A stretch of 64,000 nt of DNA from Olsenella uli (GTDB taxonomy: Bacteria; Actinomycetota; Coriobacteriia; Coriobacteriales; Atopobiaceae). Made by a program: the position numbers and the translations under genes. The notes below the pieces were generated by a model. The model saw only the letters and a list, made by a program, of their open reading frames with translations. It was not told the DNA's origin and did not search any database. The DNA lies in assembly GCF_016900775.1 (NCBI RefSeq), contig NZ_JACJKN010000002.1, forward strand, positions 1 through 64,000, read 5' to 3'. Of the stretch, positions 35,198 to 44,252 are shown one piece after another. Every line of letters begins with the position of its first letter. The stretch's first letter is position 1.

Positions 35198-36533
35198 GGT
35201 GTCCTCCCACCTGCCGGTTGCGCTCGCGTCCCGTTGCGGCGGGACGGTAGCTGATGCCCCTCACGAGCGCGTTCTTGCCAAAGCGCCGCTTCACCGCGAT
35301 CGTTGCCTCGGCAAGGCGGTGCTCGGCGGCCTCGGCCTCGGGATCCGAGAAGAGCGTGAGCTCGGAGAACTCCTCCGGCACGAGTCCGCCCACGGAGAGG
35401 TTGAGGCGCCGCGCGCACCGGTTGGGGTCCACGATCTCCGAGAAGAGCGTGAGAAAGGCTGCCGTGAGGGCCTCGCGCGAGTTGGTGGCTGCGCCGATGC
35501 CGCGCGAGGCGCTCGCCCCCTCGCCATGCCGCCCGATGAGGCGCGTCCCGTGCTCGCCCGTGAACGTTTCCGGCGACATGCCCCCGGGAGGCCCCTCAAG
35601 CTCCTCCAGCGGGCCACGCTCGCGCGCGTATCCCACGAAGAGCGAGATGTGGTTGCCGGCCAACCCCTTCTCCACAAGGTCGAGTGCGAGCGCGTCCACC
35701 ATCTCGCGCAGGATGACCTGCGTCTCCTCGAACTCGTAGTCGCGCGAGAGAACCTGTCCTGAGCATACCGAGTGAGCCCGCGGGCGGTACGCGTGAATCT
35801 CGGCCATCGTGCAGGGCTCGATGCCCCAGGCATGGTCGATGAGCAGCTCCGCGTTGATGCCAAACTCGTCATAGAGCGCCTTTTGGGGGAGAAGGGCCAC
35901 GCCGCCCATGTCATGCGCCCCCATCGCGGCGAGCCGCCGCGCGATGCCGGGGCCGATGCCCCAGATGTCCGTGATGGGCCGGTGCGGCCAGATGAGGCAC
36001 TTGTAGCGCTCCTCGTCCAGCTCCCCAATGTTGTCAGGCGCGTGCTTGGCCGTGACGTCAAGGGCGACCTTGGCAAGAAAGAGGTTGGTCCCAATGCCTG
36101 CCGTGGCGCAGATGCCCGTCTCGCGGCGCACGAGCTCGATGAGCTCCGCGGCGAGCGTGCGCGGGGTCGTCTCGTAGAGCGCCAGGTACGGCCCCACGTC
36201 TATGAAGACCTCGTCCACCGAGTAGACGTGGATGTCCTCGGGCGAGAAGTACCTGAGGTAGAGGCCATAGATGCCGGCCGAGACCTCCATGTAGCGCCGC
36301 ATGCGCGGTTTGGCCTTCTCGTAGGAGATGCCGTCCGGAATCTCGAAGACGCGGCAGCGGTTGCGGACCCCCGCCGCCTTCATGGCCGGGGATACGGCAA
36401 GGCAGATGGTCTTCTCGCCACGCTCGGGATCGGCCACCACGAGCCGATACTCGAACGGGTCCTCCCCGCGGTCCACGCACTCGACGGAGGCGTAGAAGCA
36501 CTTGAGGTCAATGCAGAGATAGGCGTTCCCCAT
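35190..36533 (-). CDS. Y-family DNA polymerase (UmuC-like)
   Basis: Translesion polymerase of 447 residues. The catalytic palm motifs are IDLKCFYASVECVDRG at the N-terminus and HVYSVDEVFIDVG, giving the metal-binding acidic residues, with TAGIGTNLFLAKVALD and ITDIWGIGPGIARRL (helix-hairpin-helix) further on. The ATG at 36533 follows TTTGGGAG. It is followed by the YolD-like gene with overlap, so they are one transcript. A LexA-like sequence at 36624-36637 upstream is consistent with SOS control. Confidence 0.94.
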   Translation of the reverse strand: MGNAYLCIDLKCFYASVECVDRGEDPFEYRLVVADPERGEKTICLAVSPAMKAAGVRNRCRVFEIPDGISYEKAKPRMRRYMEVSAGIYGLYLRYFSPEDIHVYSVDEVFIDVGPYLALYETTPRTLAAELIELVRRETGICATAGIGTNLFLAKVALDVTAKHAPDNIGELDEERYKCLIWPHRPITDIWGIGPGIARRLAAMGAHDMGGVALLPQKALYDEFGINAELLIDHAWGIEPCTMAEIHAYRPRAHSVCSGQVLSRDYEFEETQVILREMVDALALDLVEKGLAGNHISLFVGYARERGPLEELEGPPGGMSPETFTGEHGTRLIGRHGEGASASRGIGAATNSREALTAAFLTLFSEIVDPNRCARRLNLSVGGLVPEEFSELTLFSDPEAEAAEHRLAEATIAVKRRFGKNALVRGISYRPAATGRERNRQVGGHHE

Positions 36534-36578
36534 GGCTGCTCCCAAACAGACGTTCTTCTCGTGAGACCATGATGCAAC

Positions 36579-36637
36579 GCGCCCCGGACACAAATCATCC
36601 TGCCCGGGGCGCTCACCATTTCTGCAACACTTGTTCG
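36579..36637 (-). promoter_or_regulatory. Leader of polymerase gene: hairpin and LexA-like box
   Basis: GCGCCCCGG (36579-36587) and CCGGGGCGC (36604-36612) form a perfect 9-bp hairpin. Beyond it, CAACACTTGTTCGG (36624-36637) resembles the Gram-positive LexA box CGAACnnnnGTTCG with one weak half-site. Distance to the start codon is about 90 bases. Confidence 0.4.
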
Positions 36638-36648
36638 GTTTAGCGGCC

Positions 36649-36676
36649 TGACAAAGGTGACAGGCCTCCTTTGTCA
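36649..36676. repeat. CAAAGG-type palindrome after nrdB
   Basis: TGACAAAGG (36649-36657) and CCTTTGTCA (36668-36676) are a perfect 9-bp inverted repeat with a 10-base loop, placed 9 bases after the nrdB stop. It probably serves as a terminator and belongs to the dispersed palindrome family. Confidence 0.6.
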
Positions 36677-36685
36677 CAACCGGGC

Positions 36686-37732
36686 CTACAGGTCGTCGAC
36701 GAGGGCGGTGGACTTGGCGTAGGCGGTGCTCTTGGCCTCGAAGAAGTCGGTCTTGACCATGTTGGCGTTGCTGTACTGGGAGACCCATGCCATGTCGGCC
36801 GGCTCGCGGTCGCATCCCTCGAAGAGCGTGCCGAAGCCGAGCGAGTGCCAGCGGAGGTTGCCGAGGTAGCGGATGTAGTCCTCGACCATCTGCCCCGTGA
36901 GGCCGTCGATGTCATCGCCAATCACGTAGCGCCCCCAGGCGATCTCCTGGCGCACGCCCTCCTCGAGCATGCCGCGCAGCACGTCGACGCGCTCGGGCGT
37001 GAAGAGCTGGGGCTCCTCGCGCTGGAGCTCCACGATCATGTTGCGGAAGAGCCACAGGTGCGTGTTCTCGTCACGGTTGATGTAGCGGATCTCCTGGGCG
37101 CTCCCGGGCATCTTGCCGTTGCGCGCGAGGTTGTAGAAGAACATGAACCCCGAGTAGAAGTACACGCCCTCGAGGATGACGTTGGCCATCATGACCTTGA
37201 GCAGGGTGAAGGCGTCCTGATGCTCAAGAAACTCGTTATACTGCTCGCCGATGAAGGTGTTTCTCGCCAGCAGGCACTCGTCGGTCCGCCACTGGTAGAG
37301 AATCTTGTCGCGCTTTTCGGGCGAGCAGATCGTGTCGAGCATGTAGGAGTAGCTCTGTGAGTGGACGCACTCCTGGAAGGCCTGGATGTGCAGGCACAGG
37401 TTGACCTCGTTGGCTGTGACGTACTCGCCCACGTTGGGCAGGTTTGCGGACTGCAGCGAGTCGAGGAACACGAGAAACGAGAGAATCTTGTCATAGGCCG
37501 TGCGCTCCGTCTCCGAGAGCAGGGGGTAGTCCTTCACGTCCTGGGAGAGGTTGATCTCCTCGGGGATCCAGAAGTTGTTCATGGCCTGGCGGTACCAGTC
37601 GGACACCCACGGATAGCGCAGGTTGTTGAAGTCGTTGAGGTTGGTGGTGTTGCCGCCGATCATCCGGCGCAGCCTCACGTCCGTGTCCCCGCCCGGGTTG
37701 AACAGCGGCGTTCTTGTAAGCTTTTCGTTCAC
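36686..37732 (-). CDS. nrdB: Class Ia ribonucleotide reductase, beta subunit
   Basis: Radical-generating subunit of 348 residues. The di-iron helices show FLVFLDSLQ, AFQECVHSQSYSYML (Glu-x2-His-x3-Tyr, the radical Tyr position) and RDENTHLWLF (Glu and His ligands). The C-terminus ends STALVDDL, the acidic tail that docks with the alpha subunit. It follows nrdA after 73 bases in the same operon. Oxygen is needed for radical formation in this class, so the organism meets some oxygen or carries other classes elsewhere. Confidence 0.95.
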   Translation of the reverse strand: MNEKLTRTPLFNPGGDTDVRLRRMIGGNTTNLNDFNNLRYPWVSDWYRQAMNNFWIPEEINLSQDVKDYPLLSETERTAYDKILSFLVFLDSLQSANLPNVGEYVTANEVNLCLHIQAFQECVHSQSYSYMLDTICSPEKRDKILYQWRTDECLLARNTFIGEQYNEFLEHQDAFTLLKVMMANVILEGVYFYSGFMFFYNLARNGKMPGSAQEIRYINRDENTHLWLFRNMIVELQREEPQLFTPERVDVLRGMLEEGVRQEIAWGRYVIGDDIDGLTGQMVEDYIRYLGNLRWHSLGFGTLFEGCDREPADMAWVSQYSNANMVKTDFFEAKSTAYAKSTALVDDL

Positions 37733-37805
37733 GATGGCCTCCTGCGTCTAGAAACGGTTGTAGAGATTCGACCTGAGAAGAACGGTGGCCGTACCGCGAG
37801 GGGCG

Positions 37806-40337
37806 CTAGCTGCTGCAGCTCTCGCACTCCTCGACCTCGAGCGACTTGCTCCGCACGTAGTAGATCGTCTTCACCCCGGAGCGCCACGCCTCGAGGTAGA
37901 GCTCGAGCACCTGCCGCATGGTGTGGTCGTTGGTGATGTAGAGGTTCACCGACTGCGCCTGGTCGATGTGGCGCTGGCGCACGCCGGCCGCGCGCACGCT
38001 CCAGCGCTGGTCCACGAGGTGGGCGGGCTTGTAGTACCAGTAGGTCTCGGGCGAGAGGTCGGGTGCCACGCGCGGCAGCATGGAGCCCTTCTTCTCCTCG
38101 AGGAAGAAGCGCCGCATGACGGGGTCCACGCCGGCCGTGGTCCCGGAGATGATGGAGGTCGAGCTCGTGGGGGCCACGGCGAGCAGGTAGGCGTTGCGCA
38201 TCCCGTGCCCGGCCACGCGCGCCGCGAGCTCGCGCCAGCGCTCGGACGCATAGCCGCGCTTCTCGAAGAAGGCGCCCGTGGCCCAGTCGCTGCCGGGGAA
38301 GAGCGGGTAGGCGCCGCGCTCCTCGGCCAGGCGCTCCGAGGCGTTGATGGCGTGGTAGGCGATCCGCTCGAAGAGCTCGTCCGCAAAGGCGAGGTGCTCC
38401 TCGCTCTCCCAGGAGATGTCGCGGCGGGCGAGCAGGTGGTGGTAGCCGGAGACGCCGAGTCCCACCGAGCGGTAGCGACGGTTGGTGAGCCGGGCGTAGG
38501 GCAGGGCGTAGAAGTTGAGGTCGATCACGTTGTCAAGCGCGCGCACGGCGGTCTCCACAACCTCGGCGAGTGCGGCGTCGTCCTCCACGGGGATGCGGCC
38601 CAGGGTGAGGCTCGCGAGGTTGCAGACCACGAAGTCGCCGGGGCGGGTGGTGGTCACCACCACGGTGTCGCCGTCCTCGCTCACGACCTCGCGGCTCACC
38701 TCCTCGATCGCCGAGGTGTTCTGGGCGATCTCCGTGCAGAGGTTGGAGCAGTAGATGACGCCGGCGTGCGGGTTGGGGTTGGTCCGGTTCACGGCGTCAC
38801 GCATGAAGGCGAAGGGCGTTCCCGTCTCGACGGCGCTCCTCAGCACCAGGCGCACGAGGTCCTTGACGGAGATGACGCGCTTCTTGATGCGCGGGTCGGC
38901 CACGCAGTCCCAGTAGCGGCGCTCCCACTCCTCGCCGAAGCTGTCCTCGAGCGCGTAGCCCTTCGCGACGAGGATGTCGTGCGGGCACATGAGGTACCAG
39001 TCCTGGTCCAGGTCCTTCTCGGCCATCCGCCAGAAGAGGTCGGGCCAGCAGACGGCCGGGAAGACGTCGTGCGCCTTCATGCGCTCGTCGCCGTTGTTGG
39101 TGCGCAGCTGCAGGAACTCCGGGAGGTCGCGGTGCCAGGCGTCCAGGTAGACGGCCACGGCCCCCTGGCGCATGCCGAGCTGGTCCACGGCCACGGCGGT
39201 GTCGTTGATCACGCGGATCCAGCGGGTGGTGCCGCCCGCCACGCCGGAAAAGCCGCGGATGGAGCCGCCCTGCGCGCGGACCTTGCCGAGGTACATGCCC
39301 ATGCCGCCGCCGTACTTGGAGACCTGGGCGAAGTTGTCGATGCTGCGGTAGATGCCCGTGAGGCTGTCGGGGACGGTGTCGATGAAGCAGCTGGAGAGCT
39401 GGTGCTGGGGCTTGCGCGCGTTGCCCATCGTGGGCGTGGCCATGGTGAGGCGCAGGGTGGAGAGGGCGTCGTAGAAGCGGCCGACCCAGGCCATGCGGAC
39501 CTCGGCGGGCTCCTCCATGGCGAGGTGCAGCGCGATGCCGAGGAACATCTCCTGGGGGCCCTCCAGCGCCACGTGGTCGTGCGAGCGGATCACGTAGCGC
39601 TTGAGCAGGAGGTCGAGCCCGGCGTAGGTGAGCAGGTCGTCGCGCTCCGGGCGGATGAGGGCGGCCGCGCGCTCGAGCTCGGCGGGGGCGTAGTGCTCGA
39701 GGATGTAGGCGCCGTAGAGGCCCTCGTCCGTGAGGTGGCGGACCTTGTCGGCAAAGCCGGAGATGCCCCGGCGCGCGCAGGCGTCCGCGATGGAGCGGCG
39801 CGCGGAGAGCGCGAGCAGCCGGCCGGCGATCATCTCCCAGCGGGGAGCCTCCTGGCTCGTGAGCTCCACGGCGGAGCGGACGAGCGCGGAGAGCCGCTCG
39901 TCCGGGCGCATGCCGCCCTTGAGAAAGCCGCGCAGGCGGGCGAGAAGGGCGGCGAGGGAGTAGGCCTCGTCGGGATAGTCGCGCTGCGCGCGGGAGAGGA
40001 CGGCCGAGAGCTCGGAGGCGAGCGCGGCGTCGTCCCCCGCGACCTCGCGCACCACCTCGTCGCGCGCGGCGCGCAGCTCGGAGCGGCGGTGGCGGTAGAG
40101 GATGTAGCGCTTTGCCACGTCGAAGTGGCCGCGCCGCATGAGGGCCCGCTCCACGAGGTCCTGAATCTCCTCGACGCGCGCGCTGCCGCCGAGGCGCGCC
40201 TCCACGTCGGCGCGGATCGCGTCGAGCTCCGCGCGCGGCGGCGTGGGGCCCGTCTCCGCAAAGGCGCGCGTCACGGCCGAGACGATCTTCTCGCCGTCGT
40301 ACTTCTCGGTGCGTCCGTCTCTCTTCTCTACGTTCAC
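37806..40337 (-). CDS. nrdA: Class Ia ribonucleotide reductase, alpha subunit
   Basis: Catalytic subunit of 843 residues. An N-terminal ATP cone (VEKRDGRTEKYDGEKIVSAV) gives allosteric control, the core shows LSSCFIDTVPDS, SNLCTEIAQNTSA and SVGLGVSGYHHLLARRDI, and the C-terminal tail ends CESCSS with the redox-active Cys pair. The ATG at 40337 begins MNVEKRDG. It is upstream of nrdB. The AT-rich leader at 40365-40400 likely contains the promoter; a confident NrdR box was not found. Confidence 0.95.
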   Translation of the reverse strand: MNVEKRDGRTEKYDGEKIVSAVTRAFAETGPTPPRAELDAIRADVEARLGGSARVEEIQDLVERALMRRGHFDVAKRYILYRHRRSELRAARDEVVREVAGDDAALASELSAVLSRAQRDYPDEAYSLAALLARLRGFLKGGMRPDERLSALVRSAVELTSQEAPRWEMIAGRLLALSARRSIADACARRGISGFADKVRHLTDEGLYGAYILEHYAPAELERAAALIRPERDDLLTYAGLDLLLKRYVIRSHDHVALEGPQEMFLGIALHLAMEEPAEVRMAWVGRFYDALSTLRLTMATPTMGNARKPQHQLSSCFIDTVPDSLTGIYRSIDNFAQVSKYGGGMGMYLGKVRAQGGSIRGFSGVAGGTTRWIRVINDTAVAVDQLGMRQGAVAVYLDAWHRDLPEFLQLRTNNGDERMKAHDVFPAVCWPDLFWRMAEKDLDQDWYLMCPHDILVAKGYALEDSFGEEWERRYWDCVADPRIKKRVISVKDLVRLVLRSAVETGTPFAFMRDAVNRTNPNPHAGVIYCSNLCTEIAQNTSAIEEVSREVVSEDGDTVVVTTTRPGDFVVCNLASLTLGRIPVEDDAALAEVVETAVRALDNVIDLNFYALPYARLTNRRYRSVGLGVSGYHHLLARRDISWESEEHLAFADELFERIAYHAINASERLAEERGAYPLFPGSDWATGAFFEKRGYASERWRELAARVAGHGMRNAYLLAVAPTSSTSIISGTTAGVDPVMRRFFLEEKKGSMLPRVAPDLSPETYWYYKPAHLVDQRWSVRAAGVRQRHIDQAQSVNLYITNDHTMRQVLELYLEAWRSGVKTIYYVRSKSLEVEECESCSS

Positions 40338-40450
40338 GGGGTCTCCCGTCGCTCGGTCGTCTGGGAGGTTAATGATAGTAAATAGGTGTCATTTTGGGTA
40401 GGGGAGGGACGTGATACCCTCGGGTGAGGGGTCTCGGCAAGGGAGGTCGT

Positions 40451-40987
40451 ATGCGGGCGTTTGTTGCGCTTGAGCTGCCGGAGGCGTTTGCGGACGAGGT
40501 CGCGGCCCTTGCGCGGCGCCTCTCCGGGGCCTGCGAGGGCCGGTTCCTGCCTGCCCAGAACCTCCATCTCACGCTGGCGTTTCTGGGCGAGGTGGACGAG
40601 GCGGACGCGCGGCGTGCCATGGCCGCGCTCGACGCGGCGTGCGCGGGCGTGGGGCCGGTGCCGCTTGCGGCGGGCGGCCTGGGGACCTTTGGCCGGGGCC
40701 GTGACGCCACGCTCTGGCTGGGCGTCGAGAAGAACGCGGAGCTGATGGCGCTCGCGCGTCGCGTGCGAGAGGAGCTTGCCGCCCGCGGTCTCCCCTATGA
40801 CGAGAAGGGCTTCCTGCCGCACGTCACGCTGGCGCGGCGCGCCCGCATGCCCCGGGGCGACCTCGGCGACCTGGCGTTCCCGCTGCCCGACGAGGCCCGG
40901 GACGTCACGCTCTTCCGGAGCATCCTCGAGCCGCGCGGCGCCCGCTACAAGCCGCTCTACACGGTGGGGCTCCGAGCGGGCACGTAG
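40451..40987 (+). CDS. thpR: RNA 2',3'-cyclic phosphodiesterase (2'-5' RNA ligase family)
   Basis: Two-His phosphoesterase of 178 residues. The twin catalytic motifs are LHLTLAFLG (near residue 42) and HVTLARR (near 126), with RAFVALELPEAF at the start. The ATG at 40451 follows GGGAGGTCGT. It hydrolyses 2',3'-cyclic phosphates in vitro in homologues; its biological role is unclear. It is divergent from nrdA. Confidence 0.92.
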   Translation: MRAFVALELPEAFADEVAALARRLSGACEGRFLPAQNLHLTLAFLGEVDEADARRAMAALDAACAGVGPVPLAAGGLGTFGRGRDATLWLGVEKNAELMALARRVREELAARGLPYDEKGFLPHVTLARRARMPRGDLGDLAFPLPDEARDVTLFRSILEPRGARYKPLYTVGLRAGT

Positions 40988-40990
40988 GGT

Positions 40991-41200
40991 CGCGGGGCCG
41001 CGGCGACACTTTCACCCACCGAACCGTCGTCAAACCCCCGCCCAGATGGGATGCGGGGCCTTTGCGACGGTTTGGCTTCCCGGAGCGTCGCAAACCCTCC
41101 GCGCGGCCGCGCTGCGGAGTGCTGGCGACACTTCCGCCAGCCGAAACGTCGCCAAACCCCCGCGCGGCCAGTCTGCGGGGCCGCGGCGACAATCCAGGAG
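40991..41200. repeat. 61-bp tandem hairpin array between thpR and recQ
   Basis: Three full 61-bp units (40991-41051, 41052-41112, 41113-41173) and a partial fourth. Each unit has a stem: unit 2 TTTGCGACG/CGTCGCAAA, unit 3 TGGCGAC/GTCGCCA, unit 1 GGCGAC/GTCGTC. The stem bases change together between units 2 and 3, keeping pairing. It lies between two convergent genes. Confidence 0.8.
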
Positions 41201-41208
41201 CCGCCCGC

Positions 41209-43098
41209 TCAGCTGTTGATGCGCGCGAGGAAGAGGTCGCCGTAGCGCTCGGCCTTCTTGGCGCCCACGCCGGAGACGCCGAGGAACTCCTCGCGCGTGC
41301 GCGGCCGCTTGGCGCACATGTCCACCAGCGTTGCGTTGGAGAAGATGAAGTACGACGGCACGCCCTGCTCGCGCGCGAGCTCGCCGCGCAGCTCCGTGAG
41401 CTCGGCGTAGAGGATCTGCCCGACCTCGTCCAGCTCGGAGACGTCCGTGGCCGCGCGGGTCTTCTCGGGCGCCGCCGGAATGCGCGCCGCCTTGGGCACG
41501 CCGCGTGCCACCTTGAGGACGAAGGGCCCGTCCCAGGGCGCCTCCCGGCGCAGGAACGCGCCGGACGAGCCCGTGAGCACGATCGTGGGGTAGTCCCCGC
41601 CCGTCCGCGCGAGCACGCCGCGAAAGACCAGCTCGTCAATCAGCTCGCGCACCCGCGCGGCGGGGACGTCGGCCATGATGCCGTACGTGGAGAGCGTGTC
41701 AAAGCCGCGCCGCAGGACCTTCTCGCCACGCGAGCCGCGCAGCACGTCCACGATCATCGCCGCCCCGGCCGACCTCCCGCGCTGGGCGATGCGCGCCACG
41801 CAGCTCACCACCTTGAGGGCGTCGGTGGTGGCGTCCACCTCCTCGAAGTCCGTGAGGCAGTTTCCGCAGTTTCCGCAGTACGCGGGCGCCTCCTCGCCGA
41901 AGTAGCGCAGGATGTGGGCGCGCAGGCACTCGGTGGTGGTGGCGTAGAAGACCATCTGGCGCAGGCGCTCGGCGTCGCGCTCCGCGAGCGCCTCGACCTG
42001 CTCGTCCGTGAGCCCCTCGCGCGGCTCGCCCCGGGAGAGCAGGAACTCCGCCGTGTGCACGTCGCCGGGGGAGTAGAGCAGGAGGCACTCCGCCTTGGTG
42101 CCGTCGCGCCCGGCGCGCCCGGCCTCCTGGTAGTAGTTCTCCAGCGAGAAGGGCAGGTTGTAGTGGACCACGTAGCTCACGTTGGACTTGTCGATCCCCA
42201 TGCCAAAGGCGTTGGTGGCCACCATCACGCGGGCGCGGTCGTAAAGGAAGTCGTCCTGGTTGCGCTCGCGCTCCTCGGACGTGAGGCCGGCGTGGTAGCG
42301 CGTGGCGAGAAGCCCCTCGTCGCGCAGCCCGTCGCAGACCTCCTCCACGGCGCGTCGGCTCGAGCAGTAGACGATGCCGGAGCGCTCGGCGCGCTGCCGG
42401 CAGAAGGCGACGAGCATCCGGTCCTTCTCGGCGCGCCCGCGAGGGCGCTGGACGGCAAAGGAGAGATTGGGCCGGTCGAAGCTGGCAACAACCACGAAGG
42501 GGTCCACGAGCCCGAGCGCGCCCACGATGTCCTTGCGCACGGCGCGCGTGGCGGTAGCCGTGAGCGCCATCACGGGCGGGCGTGCCGGCAGCGCCCGCAA
42601 GAACTCGATGATTCTCTGGTAGCTGGGGCGGAAGTCGTTGCCCCACTGGGAGATGCAGTGCGCCTCGTCCACGGCGACGAGCGCCACGCCGCGCGCGGAG
42701 ACCGTCTCCACGAAGGCCGGGTCGTCGAGGCGCTCCGGCGCCACGTAGACGAGCGCGAGCGCGCCGGAGGCAATGCCGTGGAGCACGCTCGCGCGCTCGC
42801 CGCCCGAGAGCGTGGAGTTGAGGTACGAGGCGGCCACGCCCGCCTGGCGCAGGGCCCCCACCTGGTCTGCCATGAGCGAGATGAGCGGCGAGACCACGAG
42901 CGTGAGCCCGCCCGTCCGCGCGGCGAGGGCAAGCGCCGGCACCTGGTAGCAGATGGACTTGCCGGCCGAGGTGGGCATGACCGCCAGCACGTCGCGCCCG
43001 CGGAGCGCGGCGTCCACGATCTCCGCCTGGTGCGGGCGGAAGCTCTGGTAGCCAAAGGTGTCTCGCAGGATGTCCAGGGCGGTTGGCGGTGTGGTCAT
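41209..43098 (-). CDS. recQ: ATP-dependent DNA helicase RecQ
   Basis: Superfamily 2 helicase of 629 residues. Walker A is MPTSAGKSICYQVPAL, the DExH box is VDEAHCISQWGNDF, and motif VI is QEAGRAGRDG. A Zn-binding RecQ-C domain follows (CLRAHILRYFGEEAPAYCGNCGNC) and an HRDC domain is at the end (LVDMCAKRPRTREEFLGVSGVGAKKAERYG). I chose the ATG at 43098 (MTTPPTALDILRD), which matches the usual RecQ start. Confidence 0.95.
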   Translation of the reverse strand: MTTPPTALDILRDTFGYQSFRPHQAEIVDAALRGRDVLAVMPTSAGKSICYQVPALALAARTGGLTLVVSPLISLMADQVGALRQAGVAASYLNSTLSGGERASVLHGIASGALALVYVAPERLDDPAFVETVSARGVALVAVDEAHCISQWGNDFRPSYQRIIEFLRALPARPPVMALTATATRAVRKDIVGALGLVDPFVVVASFDRPNLSFAVQRPRGRAEKDRMLVAFCRQRAERSGIVYCSSRRAVEEVCDGLRDEGLLATRYHAGLTSEERERNQDDFLYDRARVMVATNAFGMGIDKSNVSYVVHYNLPFSLENYYQEAGRAGRDGTKAECLLLYSPGDVHTAEFLLSRGEPREGLTDEQVEALAERDAERLRQMVFYATTTECLRAHILRYFGEEAPAYCGNCGNCLTDFEEVDATTDALKVVSCVARIAQRGRSAGAAMIVDVLRGSRGEKVLRRGFDTLSTYGIMADVPAARVRELIDELVFRGVLARTGGDYPTIVLTGSSGAFLRREAPWDGPFVLKVARGVPKAARIPAAPEKTRAATDVSELDEVGQILYAELTELRGELAREQGVPSYFIFSNATLVDMCAKRPRTREEFLGVSGVGAKKAERYGDLFLARINS

Positions 43099-43433
43099 GG
43101 CGCTCCTCGCGACGCGTGTCTTACGCCATGGTACGCCTCGGGCCGGACAGACGCGCCGGGCGGTCGACTCCCGGGACGAGAAATAACGCGCACTCGTGCA
43201 CGGTTCTTCTCGCGTTTTTCCAGTTGGCATTTAAGAGCCCGTGCACGAGTGCGCGTTAATCGCAAGGCGCCGAACGCGTGCCACCTGTGTGACACTATAG
43301 CGCTTCGCGCGCACGCGCCCACGGCGTCTGACCGCGGCCTCGTTTGCTACCGTCCGCGGATTGGAGGGCCGTCCCTACGCCCGCGATGTCCCATCATGGC
43401 GGCGCATCAAGCGGAACCGACGAAGGGACGAGC
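43099..43433. other. Divergent intergenic region between recQ and a dehydrogenase gene
   Basis: 335 bases with no credible gene. It holds the 75-bp palindromic element at 43184-43258 and a moderately AT-rich patch inside that element's loop. Promoters for both flanking genes must lie here but none is clear. Confidence 0.5.
43184..43258. repeat. 75-bp palindromic element
   Basis: A perfect 20-bp inverted repeat: the left arm starts TAACGCGCACTCGTG (43184-43203) and its exact complement is at 43239-43258. The 35-base centre begins TTCTTCTCGCGTTTTTCC and contains AGTTGGCATTTAA. The core resembles those at 8668-8742 and 44253-44327, though the arms are unrelated. Confidence 0.7.
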
Positions 43434-44225
43434 ATGAACTTGCGCGAGAAGTACGGCGAGTGGGCGGTCATCCTTGGCGCCACCGAGGGCGTGGGCAAGG
43501 CGTTCTGCGAGAAGGTCGCCGCCGGCGGCATGAGCGTCGTCATGGTGGGCCGGCGCGAGGAGAAGCTCCGCGAGCTCGCCGCGCAGATCGAGGCGGACCA
43601 CGGCGTCGAGACCAAGGTGGTGCGCGCCGACTTCTCCGAGGAGGGGGCCGCCGAGACCGTCTTTGCCGCCACCGAGGGCCTGGACATGGGCTTCATGAGC
43701 TACGTGGCCTGCCTGCACTCCTTTGGCAAGATCCAGGACACCCCCTGGGAGAAGCATCAGGCCATGATCAACGTCAACGTGGTCACGTTCATGAAGTGCT
43801 TCTATCACTACATGAAGATCTTCGCCGCCCAGGACCGCGGCGCGGTGATCAACGTCTCCTCCATGACCGGCATCTCCAGCTCTCCCTGGAACGGCCAGTA
43901 CGGCGCCGGCAAGGCCTACATCCTCAAGATGACCGAGGCCGTGGCCTGCGAGTGCGAGAAGACCGGCGTTGACGTGGAGGTCATCACGCTGGGCACCACG
44001 CTCACCCCGAGCCTGCTCTCCAACCTGCCGGGCGGTCCCCAGGGCGAGGCCGTCATGAAGATCGCCCAGACGCCCGAGGAGGTCGTCGACGAGGCCTTCG
44101 AGAAGCTTGGCCACGAGCTCTCCGTGATCGCGGGCGAGCGCAACAAGGCCTCCGTCCACGACTGGAAGGCCAACCACACCGAGGACGAGTACATCCGCTA
44201 CATGGGGTCGTTCTACTCGGAGTAG
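43434..44225 (+). CDS. Short-chain dehydrogenase/reductase
   Basis: Classical SDR of 263 residues. The cofactor loop is VILGATEGVGKAFC, with NVSSMTG before the active-site YGAGKAYILK (YxxxK). The ATG at 43434 follows GAAGGGACGAGC. VGRREEK after the second strand suggests NADP preference. The substrate is unknown; it is monocistronic by position. Confidence 0.92.
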   Translation: MNLREKYGEWAVILGATEGVGKAFCEKVAAGGMSVVMVGRREEKLRELAAQIEADHGVETKVVRADFSEEGAAETVFAATEGLDMGFMSYVACLHSFGKIQDTPWEKHQAMINVNVVTFMKCFYHYMKIFAAQDRGAVINVSSMTGISSSPWNGQYGAGKAYILKMTEAVACECEKTGVDVEVITLGTTLTPSLLSNLPGGPQGEAVMKIAQTPEEVVDEAFEKLGHELSVIAGERNKASVHDWKANHTEDEYIRYMGSFYSE

Positions 44226-44252
44226 CGGACGCGCGACAAATCGGGTCGTTCG

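Noticed and set aside
37785-40385. Plus-strand open frame of 866 codons opposite nrdA
   Set aside because: Antisense shadow of nrdA; composition and lack of motifs rule it out.
40338-40400. NrdR box upstream of nrdA
   Set aside because: ACACCTATTTACTATC resembles the consensus only in its first half and a second box is missing.
41062-43437. Very long plus-strand open frame opposite recQ
   Set aside because: It is the antisense of a clear RecQ gene in high-GC DNA; its product is rich in Val/His/Arg/Gly and shows no domain.
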